Assembly (NCBI GenBank): GCA_017849315.1
Contig: JAFIHQ010000046.1
Coordinates: 1 to 9,069, forward strand
Source: Treponema sp.
GTDB taxonomy: Bacteria; Spirochaetota; Spirochaetia; Treponematales; Rectinemataceae
DNA: 9,069 nucleotides
Direction of reading: 5' to 3'
In this document: piece by piece, positions 1-6,071 of the stretch
Numbering within the stretch: position 1 is the stretch's first letter
Layout: each line of letters opens with the position of its first letter
The notes under the pieces: generated by a model
What the model was told of the DNA's origin: nothing
The model's input: the letters and a program-made list of their open reading frames with translations, nothing else
Database searches by the model: none
Translations under genes and position numbers: made by a program

Positions 1-1
1 G

Positions 2-1732
2 AAGCGGTATGATCTTGCCTTACAGGCGCGGGATGCGGTTCGGTTTATACCAAAGACGGTGTTTAGAGGGGCTTCGGGTGGGAGTAACCTTGAGAAGTTT
101 GCGGATGTGGTGCAGCTTCAGGGTGAAGTAGCACGTCCTGAAGTGTATGCCTTACGCTCGGGTATGAAGCTTTCTGGCATTGTGACGCGCGAGCAGGTAC
201 TGTTAAGTACGAATCTGAACTATGGGGAAGTGACGCGGTTACGGGAAGACGGGAAGAACGAGTATGTGACATTCAGGCCTAAGGAAGTGCTGGAAGGGAC
301 GTGGGACTTAAGCTTAGGGCCCCGTGATGTGATACGGCTTGTGAAGGTAGGGTATGCACCGGAAGTGCCGGACTTTGACAAGTTCAGTAATGCGGTGGAG
401 ATAAAGGGGCCGGTAGAGTTCAGCGGGTTATACGCATGGCGGGAAGGGATGAAGCTTTCTGAGCTTTTGAAGCTAGCGAAGCCACTTCTTGATACGAACC
501 AGGTGTATGCGGAGATCGTGCGCATTTTGCCGGACTCTAAGCGACAAACCTTGACATTTGCACCTCGGGAAATTACGGATGGAACTTTTGATCTGGTTTT
601 ACAGAAACGCGATATGGTGCACCTTTATTCGCTTAGCCAGGTGCTTAAGACTACCGGAGGAGAACAAGCAGTTACAAAAGATGCAGATCAGTCAGTTGTG
701 GCTATGACAGGTCCGACTGCAACGGCTGGGGAACCGACAGTTGCAGGGAATGTTCTGACTTCGTCTGCTCTGACACAAGGTGCGCAGTCACAAAGTTCTC
801 AAGCTCAAATGGCTTCAACTCAGGCCGCATCAGCGGTAATGCAGGGCGGGCAACCTGTCGGGCAAGGGGCGCAATCGAACTTTGGAGCTGACTTGGGGTT
901 CTTCCTGGAGGTGGTTTACACACAAGGAGCAGTGCGCTATGTAGGTCCTTATGCCCGCACACCGACGCTCAAACTGTCGTCGGTTGTGACTGCAGATCAG
1001 ATCATGCAGGATACAAACCTCGATTATGCGGAGCTTACACGCCGTAATGCAGATGGTAGCTGGACTTATGCGACATTCTCACCACGAGAAGTGTTGTCTG
1101 GCAATTGGGATATACCTTTACAGGCTCAGGACTCTATAAGGTTCTTTACTGCCAATTATCTGCCTGAGAAGCCTGACTTTGATCGATTTGGCGATGTCTA
1201 TGTTATGACAGGTTCCGTAAAATTCCCTGGCCTCTACGCCATGCATGGTACAAAGCAGCTTTCACAAATCATCACTCAGGATCAACTCCTGACCACGACA
1301 GACATCTATTATGGCGAGATTCAACGTTGGGTGGCAGGCGGAAGGACTGAATATCTGACCTTCAGCCCGAGCGCCGTGCTCAAGGGCAAAATGGATTTGC
1401 AGATTTTACCGCGCGATGTTATTCGCTTTATCGCCGCAGGGCAGAACGGCATGGATCACGACTTTACCCGCTTCCCCGATGCGGTGCTCGTAAAAGGCAT
1501 TATAAAGCATCCGGGAGTGTTCGCCTGGTATAAGGGGCTCACGCTTGCATCGATTATCAATCAAGATGAGTTATTAATCGATACGGAAACAACATACGCG
1601 GAAATTCAGCGCAGAAACGCGCAAAGCGAGACACTCTTGAGCTTCTCGCCCGATTCTGTTGCAAACGGGAAGTCGGACATTTCGCTTGAAGCGCGCGACG
1701 TCGTCATCCTCTATCCCAAATACTACAATCGT
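2..1732 (+). repeat. Array of long SLBB repeat units inside the exporter
   Basis: Protein-level tandem repeats of about 85-95 residues. The tail of one unit lies at 2-103, then full units at about 104-382, 386-646, 908-1189, 1190-1474 and 1475-1732. Conserved landmarks are GMKLS or a variant near the start, a YAEI-R strand in the middle, TF-PREVL-G, and a final RDVIRF followed by DFD-F, which begins the next unit. The 2nd and 3rd full units are separated by a low-complexity Gln/Ser/Ala/Thr-rich linker at about 647-907. The partial unit at the left edge implies more copies upstream. Confidence 0.8.
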
Positions 1733-2788
1733 CCTATTACGATATCCGGCGAAGTTCTCGAGCCCAAGGTCATTCCCTACTATGATGGGATCGACCTTGC
1801 CACAGTGTTGCGGTCGGTGAGCCTCAATGCAGGCGCTACGACACTTAAGGCAGTCATCACCAAGGCTGCGGGTGGCTCGCAGGATGTCTACCTGGAGGAC
1901 TATCTCTACAGGCAGGCCAATGGGAAAATAGCACTTGCGCCAGGCGACGCTGTTTCGATCAAAAAGCTCCTGCCCGATGAACATTTGCCAATCGTGACGG
2001 TGCGCGGCCGTGTGGCACATCCACAGGCCTTAGAGTTTACCGAGGGCATGAAGTTGTCCGATGCGCTTTCCAAGGCGGGCGGCTATACTTCCGAGGCGTA
2101 TCCCAAGGGCCTTGTGTTGATTCGTAAGAGTGCGCAGGAAGCGCAGCAAAAGCAAGTCGACAGGCTCATAGCGCAGCTTGAGGCGGTTTCTCAGGCAGGA
2201 GGTGCCGTACCCACTTCGCCCGATACTTCCTTGAGCTCAGTGTCTGCGACGCTCGTCAACATGCAGATCGACCTGAATGTGCAGAAGTCCCGTCTGGGGA
2301 TGCTCAAACAGCTTTACAAAGAGGGTTTTGGCCGAATTTCCATCGATATGCCTCCCACTCTCGCGCAACTTGCAGGTTCTGCTGCCGACATTCGCCTTGA
2401 GCGCGACGACACCATTTTCGTTCCATCGACGCCAACCTACGTGCTTGTTTCCGGCGACGTTGCGGATCAGGCGGTCGTGGCATATCATGACGGCATTACG
2501 GTGAGGGAAGCTATTTCATTGTCTGGTTGGCTCAATAACACTGCAGATATTTCGCGTAGTTACATCATAAAGGCTTCCGGAAGGCTCGTCAGTGTTCAAC
2601 AGAAGGGCTTCTTGTTCTTCAAAGGGCCATCGATATTGGACAGCAAACTGGAACCGGGCGACACAGTCGTGGTACAGAGCAAGTCGCCAAACGTAGATCA
2701 GACATGGAGTTACGTCAAAGACGTTGTGGACATTGCATACAAGGTAATGACAACCGCCCTGACGACTGTTACCCTGCTTGGGCTATAG
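2..2788 (+). CDS. SLBB-repeat polysaccharide export protein, 5'-partial
   Basis: The reading frame is open to the left edge. The 19 codons before the GTG at 59 encode KRYDLALQARDAVRF, which matches the tail of the later repeats (WDLSLGPRDVIRL), so the GTG is internal and the gene starts upstream. About 928 residues are visible. They form eight SLBB-like (soluble ligand binding beta-grasp) units. Five long ones have the pattern V-x-G-x-V-x-x-x-G-x-Y, GMKLS, YAEI-R, TFSPREVL-G, RDVIRF and PDFDKF (nt 104-1732). Three are more divergent (1733-1984, 1985-2434, 2435-2692). The seventh carries a helical insert followed by GRISIDM and LERDDTIFVP, as in known long SLBB exporters. A hydrophobic tail ends the protein. 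The N-terminal polysaccharide-export (Wza-type) domain is not in the window and would be expected upstream. Inferred role: periplasmic and outer-membrane conduit for a capsule or exopolysaccharide. Stop TAG at 2786-2788, 42 nt before the Wzz-type gene. Confidence 0.85.
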   Translation, partial: KRYDLALQARDAVRFIPKTVFRGASGGSNLEKFADVVQLQGEVARPEVYALRSGMKLSGIVTREQVLLSTNLNYGEVTRLREDGKNEYVTFRPKEVLEGTWDLSLGPRDVIRLVKVGYAPEVPDFDKFSNAVEIKGPVEFSGLYAWREGMKLSELLKLAKPLLDTNQVYAEIVRILPDSKRQTLTFAPREITDGTFDLVLQKRDMVHLYSLSQVLKTTGGEQAVTKDADQSVVAMTGPTATAGEPTVAGNVLTSSALTQGAQSQSSQAQMASTQAASAVMQGGQPVGQGAQSNFGADLGFFLEVVYTQGAVRYVGPYARTPTLKLSSVVTADQIMQDTNLDYAELTRRNADGSWTYATFSPREVLSGNWDIPLQAQDSIRFFTANYLPEKPDFDRFGDVYVMTGSVKFPGLYAMHGTKQLSQIITQDQLLTTTDIYYGEIQRWVAGGRTEYLTFSPSAVLKGKMDLQILPRDVIRFIAAGQNGMDHDFTRFPDAVLVKGIIKHPGVFAWYKGLTLASIINQDELLIDTETTYAEIQRRNAQSETLLSFSPDSVANGKSDISLEARDVVILYPKYYNRPITISGEVLEPKVIPYYDGIDLATVLRSVSLNAGATTLKAVITKAAGGSQDVYLEDYLYRQANGKIALAPGDAVSIKKLLPDEHLPIVTVRGRVAHPQALEFTEGMKLSDALSKAGGYTSEAYPKGLVLIRKSAQEAQQKQVDRLIAQLEAVSQAGGAVPTSPDTSLSSVSATLVNMQIDLNVQKSRLGMLKQLYKEGFGRISIDMPPTLAQLAGSAADIRLERDDTIFVPSTPTYVLVSGDVADQAVVAYHDGITVREAISLSGWLNNTADISRSYIIKASGRLVSVQQKGFLFFKGPSILDSKLEPGDTVVVQSKSPNVDQTWSYVKDVVDIAYKVMTTALTTVTLLGL
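647..907 (+). other. Low-complexity Gln/Ser/Ala/Thr-rich linker splitting the SLBB array
   Basis: About 87 codons of the exporter with no SLBB pattern, rich in Gln, Ser, Ala, Thr and Gly (for example QSQSSQAQMASTQAASA). The stretch starts after RDMVHLYSLSQVL and ends before LEVVYTQG, where a new unit begins. It is likely a flexible or disordered segment between two rigid SLBB stacks. It also marks roughly where the codon style of the gene begins to change. Confidence 0.7.
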
Positions 2789-2817
2789 GCTGGGGAATTG
2801 CTATAGATCGGGGAATT
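2782..2817 (+). repeat. Imperfect 18-bp tandem duplication across the exporter stop
   Basis: Two adjacent 18-bp copies, 2782-2799 and 2800-2817, share gctatag followed by three variable bases and ggggaatt (15 of 18 identical). Each copy contains a TAG, at 2786 and 2804, in the same frame. The second copy ends just inside the Shine-Dalgarno of the next gene. Confidence 0.8.
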
Positions 2818-2823
2818 AAGGAG
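2818..2823 (+). promoter_or_regulatory. Ribosome binding site deciding a TTG start
   Basis: AAGGAG lies 7 nt before the TTG at 2831. No ATG or GTG in this frame has a comparable site, so it fixes the TTG as the start of the Wzz-type gene. Confidence 0.75.
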
Positions 2824-2830
2824 CGCCATC

Positions 2831-4087
2831 TTGAGCGATACAAAAACAGAAGATACAAAAACAGAATTGAGTGCAAAGAAGGATCAAGACGACGAAATCA
2901 GCCTTGTGGATCTTGTCGCCAAGCTTTGGCAGGGTAAGCTCCTCATCGTCGTTATAACGGTTGTCGTGGCTCTTGGGTCCGTATTGTATGCGCTTTCTAA
3001 GCCGAACCTTTTCACCGCTTCGAGCACGCTATTGCCGGTAGCAAATGCCTCCACATCCTTGGCTGCACAATATGCCGGTCTTGCTTCGCTGGCAGGGATT
3101 AGCTTGCCTGGCGCCTCTTCTTCGGATCCAACAGTCAAAATAGAAGCAATTCTGAAAAGCCGGGATTTTGCCGAGCGCCTGATAACTCAGGAGAATCTCA
3201 TTCCTGAACTCCTGGAGCATCCCGAAAAAATCAAGGAAGGGACACCGCTAGGCGCCGCCGTGGAGAGCTTTAGAAAGAGCGTGTTTTCTGTCTCAACAGA
3301 TACCAAAACCGGCTTAATGACAGTCTCTGCTAAAACGAAAAAACCAGAGTTGTCCAGTAGAATCGTCAACAAAGCTGTGGCTCTGCTCCAGCAAGATCTT
3401 CAGGAGCGTGTACTGTCCGTGAGCGGCAAGAATATTGCCTTGTTGGAGCAACAGGTGGCGGATCAGGAGCTCAAGGTAAGAGAGCTCCAGGCAAAAATGA
3501 TCGCCTACCAGAAAAAAAACAAACTTGTGGTACCTCAGGCGCAAAGCCAGGGTGGATTGGCGCTATACCAAAGTCTTATTCAGCAAAAGATTGGACTCGA
3601 AGTGGAACTGTCCCGCCTTGGCAGCGCCCTTTCCGCGGACAATCCTAAGCTGGTTGCTGTCCAGACTGAGCTCGATGCGGTTAAGAAACAGATAGCTAAC
3701 CTTGAAAAAACAGGTGCAGGTGTGGGGCCGGCACTCACTGATACACCTGCAACGATGGTCGAATACGGCAACATAAGTTCCGAATTACAGCTTGCAACGC
3801 AAATCTATGGTCAGCTCTTGGGCAGTCTTGAGTCGCAGCGGCTACAGGAGAAGGCAGACAGAATCTTTGTGGAAATCATAGATCCGGCCATCACGCCGGA
3901 AAAAAAGAGTGAACCTTCGCGCGCCACTATCTGTGTTGTGGGGACGTTGGCTGGTTTTTTTGTAGCGATTCTCGCCGTGTTCTTGGTGGATGCGATTCGC
4001 GGGCTTTCAGCCGACCCAGAGGTGCGGCAAAAGTTCGCCTCTCGACCCAAACGACGCGGAAAATCCAAGAAAGTTACTGTTGATTAA
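2831..4087 (+). CDS. Wzz-type polysaccharide chain-length / co-polymerase protein
   Basis: 418 residues, TTG start with a strong ribosome binding site. Layout: charged N-terminus, the Wzz signature EISLVDLVAKLW (about 22-33), first membrane helix about 37-55, a large periplasmic part, and a second helix about 366-388 preceded by the Pro-rich segment DPAITPEKKSEPSRA (351-365) typical of the Wzz/PCP family. Residues about 200-292 are predominantly helical and charged (ALLEQQVADQELKVRELQ, later QTELDAVKKQIANLEK), consistent with the long coiled helices of larger PCP proteins. The C-terminal tail is basic (RPKRRGKSKK) and cytoplasmic. There is no Walker A/B or Tyr-rich tail, so it is not a Wzc-type tyrosine kinase; a separate kinase may exist elsewhere. 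Expected role: inner-membrane oligomer setting chain length or coupling synthesis to the upstream SLBB exporter. The family call is firm; the polymer is unknown. Confidence 0.88.
   Translation: MSDTKTEDTKTELSAKKDQDDEISLVDLVAKLWQGKLLIVVITVVVALGSVLYALSKPNLFTASSTLLPVANASTSLAAQYAGLASLAGISLPGASSSDPTVKIEAILKSRDFAERLITQENLIPELLEHPEKIKEGTPLGAAVESFRKSVFSVSTDTKTGLMTVSAKTKKPELSSRIVNKAVALLQQDLQERVLSVSGKNIALLEQQVADQELKVRELQAKMIAYQKKNKLVVPQAQSQGGLALYQSLIQQKIGLEVELSRLGSALSADNPKLVAVQTELDAVKKQIANLEKTGAGVGPALTDTPATMVEYGNISSELQLATQIYGQLLGSLESQRLQEKADRIFVEIIDPAITPEKKSEPSRATICVVGTLAGFFVAILAVFLVDAIRGLSADPEVRQKFASRPKRRGKSKKVTVD
2837..2866 (+). repeat. Perfect 15-bp tandem duplication at the Wzz N-terminus
   Basis: gatacaaaaacagaa occurs twice in direct succession (2837-2851 and 2852-2866) and encodes DTKTE twice right after the start. 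The exact identity indicates a recent or slippage-maintained in-frame duplication in the cytoplasmic tail. Confidence 0.9.
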
Positions 4088-4093
4088 CGAACT

Positions 4094-4120
4094 TCAATTT
4101 ATCTGAATCCTCAATTTATC
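4094..4120 (+). repeat. Short direct repeat in the AT-rich spacer
   Basis: tcaatttatc occurs at 4094-4103 and 4111-4120, each followed by a gaatc-like stretch. The 85-bp spacer 4088-4172 is the most AT-rich part of the operon and includes an A7 run at 4133-4139. It could hold a promoter or transcript-processing site, but I see no convincing -35/-10 pair. Confidence 0.5.
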
Positions 4121-4160
4121 ACGAATCTCAACAAAAAAATTAAATAAACAGTTTTGTCAT

Positions 4161-4166
4161 AAGGAG
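4161..4166 (+). promoter_or_regulatory. Ribosome binding site of the sugar-phosphate transferase
   Basis: AAGGAG with a 6-nt spacer to the ATG at 4173 supports that start. Confidence 0.75.
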
Positions 4167-4172
4167 CCGAAT

Positions 4173-5360
4173 ATGCCTTATGCGCCTATTCTTTTGACCT
4201 CCCTTTTGTCCGGATTAAGTATGCCCCTCATCATTGGCCTTGCTCAAAGACGAGATCTCTATGATAAGCTTGACGAGAGGAAGATTCACACCGGCAAGAT
4301 AGCGCGTCTGGGTGGAGTTGGAGTCTTTGGCGCTTTTGTTGCGGTCGTGCTGCTGCTTCCTTTCATCGTAGACTCCGGGCTTTTGCGAAGCCTCCAAAGT
4401 CGGCTGCAGAAGTTGCTGCCGCTCATACTCGGTGCCGCGATAATGCACCTCACTGGTCTCGTGGATGACCTGTCGGGAGGTAAGGTACATGCCATTCCTA
4501 AGCTCATTTTCCAGATAACTGCCGCACTGTTAGTAGTGCTTGGTGGGTATCGGTTTAAAGCCTTTGGTTTTCATTCTGATATCTTGGCAAGTCAATTGAG
4601 CTGGTTTTCGGTTATCTTGACCATCGGTTGGATCATTGGCATAAGCAATGCGCTCAATTTAATAGATGGCATGGATGGGCTTGCCGGTGGTATTAGCTTT
4701 ATTGTGACGCTCGCCTATGGAGCGTTCTATCAGCTCACAGGAGATACGGAGAACGCGTTTATATGCCTGTCTCTGGCTGGAGCCGTGGCGGGCTTTCTCT
4801 TTGCAAATTTTCCAGCACCCAAGGCAAAGATTTTTATGGGCGATTCCGGCAGCCTGTTTTTGGGTTTTATGCTCGCCACCATACCGTTCCTTGGGCAGAC
4901 TGCGGGGCAAGAAGAGCTTTCCCAGATAGGTTTGCTGCCTGCAATGCTGGTTCTGGCAATTCCGATGACCGACACGTTGTGCGCTATAGGTCGTAGACTC
5001 AAAGCACATGTCGGTATAACCACGCCCGATAGGGGACATATCCATCATAAGCTGTTGGATCATGGCTTTTCGCCTATCCGCATTCTCTTTATGGTGTATC
5101 TGGTAACGGTGTTTGAGTGTTTCGATTTTCTTGTTGCGAGGTATTTGCCAGACCTCAACGGGTTTTTGGCTGAATTAATTGGGTTTTGTGTGGTGGGTAT
5201 TTTCTTCCGCTATGGGTTTAGTTTGATGCCTATGACCAAGACTGCCCAACAAACCAAGACGAATCCTATGGTTCGCGTTTCTCGAGAGTCCACAGAATCG
5301 GCAGAATCCGCAGAATTGGCAGAATCGGCACAAGGCGATTCTACCGGGGATTCCTTGTAG
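4173..5360 (+). CDS. WecA/TagO-like polyprenyl-phosphate sugar-1-phosphate transferase
   Basis: 395 residues, many hydrophobic segments, member of the MraY/WecA superfamily of integral membrane enzymes. Family motifs in order: RKIHTGKIARLGGVGVF (36-52, the R-K-x-H...GG loop), GLVDDL with the Asp-Asp pair at 98-99 (Mg2+ and lipid-phosphate region), NALNLIDGMDGLAGG (159-173), KIFMGDSGSLFLGF (219-232), and the basic loop DRGHIHHKLLDHG (286-298) with the HIHH motif that marks the WecA/TagO-type branch rather than MraY. The enzyme transfers a sugar-1-phosphate, usually GlcNAc-1-P from UDP-GlcNAc, to undecaprenyl phosphate, starting the polysaccharide repeat unit on the cytoplasmic side. The exact sugar cannot be read from the sequence. 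The C-terminal tail after about residue 355 is hydrophilic and contains an in-frame ESA-type repeat, probably dispensable for catalysis. It follows the Wzz gene after 85 bp and precedes the regulator by 39 bp. Confidence 0.92.
   Translation: MPYAPILLTSLLSGLSMPLIIGLAQRRDLYDKLDERKIHTGKIARLGGVGVFGAFVAVVLLLPFIVDSGLLRSLQSRLQKLLPLILGAAIMHLTGLVDDLSGGKVHAIPKLIFQITAALLVVLGGYRFKAFGFHSDILASQLSWFSVILTIGWIIGISNALNLIDGMDGLAGGISFIVTLAYGAFYQLTGDTENAFICLSLAGAVAGFLFANFPAPKAKIFMGDSGSLFLGFMLATIPFLGQTAGQEELSQIGLLPAMLVLAIPMTDTLCAIGRRLKAHVGITTPDRGHIHHKLLDHGFSPIRILFMVYLVTVFECFDFLVARYLPDLNGFLAELIGFCVVGIFFRYGFSLMPMTKTAQQTKTNPMVRVSRESTESAESAELAESAQGDSTGDSL
5293..5328 (+). repeat. Four tandem 9-bp units in the transferase C-terminal tail
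   Basis: Copies cagaatcgg, cagaatccg, cagaattgg and cagaatcgg follow one another exactly. They encode ESA-like triplets (TESAESAELAESA). Because the unit is 9 bp, gain or loss keeps the frame. Confidence 0.9.
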
Positions 5361-5382
5361 TTTCTTTTAGGTGGTTCCTTTT

Positions 5383-5388
5383 GGAAGG
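5383..5388 (+). promoter_or_regulatory. Weak ribosome binding site before a TTG start
   Basis: GGAAGG is 11 nt from the TTG at 5400, longer than ideal. It is the only purine-rich site in the 39-bp spacer, and no ATG in this frame precedes the helix-turn-helix, so the TTG start is preferred but less sure than for the Wzz gene. Confidence 0.45.
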
Positions 5389-5399
5389 TTTGATTTTCA

Positions 5400-6071
5400 T
5401 TGAATGACACTACCAATAATGAATTAAGGCTCCTAGAGCAATTATACCTTTCTCAGAACACCGTGGAGGTTTTGACACAGCGGGATTTGGCATGTATGAC
5501 GGGTCTGTCTTTGGGGGTTATCAATGCAATGCTGAATCGATTTGCGAAGCGTGGTTGGGTGACCCTGAATAAGCTTTCCAGCAAAAAGGTAAAGTACGCA
5601 CTTACACATGAAGGCACCGCCGAAGTTTTGCAGAGATCGGTCGAGTTTCTCAGATCGACTGTGCACAGTGCGCTTCTATACCAAAGGCGTGTCGAACGCT
5701 ACGTTCATGGATTGGCGGATCAGGGGTACACGAACTTGGTTTTTGCTGGATCGAGTGAAATAGGTTACCTTTTTGAATACGCAAGTGCGGTTTTCGGACT
5801 AAACTTTGTCGATGCTAGACAGAAACGGGAAGACGGCTGCTGCGGAGTTTCTGATGCCTCGGATGCTTCCGTGAACAAAAAAAATGGCAAGACGGTGGTG
5901 GTTATCGTCAACAACGACATTGATTCCGATAGTGAGGCAATGCTTTTCGAGTACAATAATAGCGCCCAAGATTCACCTGAACGGAGCGCTCTTGTGGAAC
6001 AAGTTTCGCTCTCTGAGTTGTTGATGCCGTCTAAGGACGATCCGGCAGACGGGCTATGGAGCAAAAAATGA
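5400..6071 (+). CDS. Winged-helix regulator with an extra C-terminal domain
   Basis: 223 residues. Residues about 8-70 look like a winged helix-turn-helix of the MarR/Lrp type: a first helix (NELRLLEQLYLSQ), then LTQRDLACMTGLSLGVINAMLNRFAKRGWV-like helices (25-54) and a basic wing (NKLSSKKVKYALTHEG, 57-72). A linker helix (75-108) leads to a second part with strand-glycine-helix-strand order, NLVFAGSSEIGYLFEYASAVFGLNFVD (112-138), then a Cys-Cys and Ser/Asp-rich loop (143-158) and another strand, KTVVVIVNND (164-173). This suggests a small Rossmann-like ligand-binding fold, but I cannot name it. Related MarR-like regulators are known beside exopolysaccharide genes. Its place between the initiating transferase and the Wzi-like gene, with a 4-nt ATGA overlap to the latter, implies autogenous or operon control. 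An A8 run lies at 5877-5884. DNA-binding role likely; ligand and target unknown. Confidence 0.75.
   Translation: MNDTTNNELRLLEQLYLSQNTVEVLTQRDLACMTGLSLGVINAMLNRFAKRGWVTLNKLSSKKVKYALTHEGTAEVLQRSVEFLRSTVHSALLYQRRVERYVHGLADQGYTNLVFAGSSEIGYLFEYASAVFGLNFVDARQKREDGCCGVSDASDASVNKKNGKTVVVIVNNDIDSDSEAMLFEYNNSAQDSPERSALVEQVSLSELLMPSKDDPADGLWSKK
6058..6061 (+). promoter_or_regulatory. Ribosome binding site that selects the ATG at 6068
   Basis: GGAG ends 6 nt before the ATG at 6068. The in-frame ATG at 6056 lies upstream of this site and has no good site of its own. The ATG at 6068 overlaps the regulator stop as ATGA, the usual sign of coupled translation. Confidence 0.7.

Noticed and set aside
59..61. 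GTG at 59 as the start of the exporter
   Set aside because: The upstream codons encode a continuing SLBB repeat, and no ribosome binding site precedes it.
4088..4172. Internal promoter before the transferase
   Set aside because: The spacer is AT-rich, but no -35/-10 pair with proper spacing is convincing.
5375..5386. Small hairpin TTCC-TTTT-GGAA that might hide the regulator ribosome binding site
   Set aside because: Only four base pairs with a four-base loop; too weak to claim as a control element.
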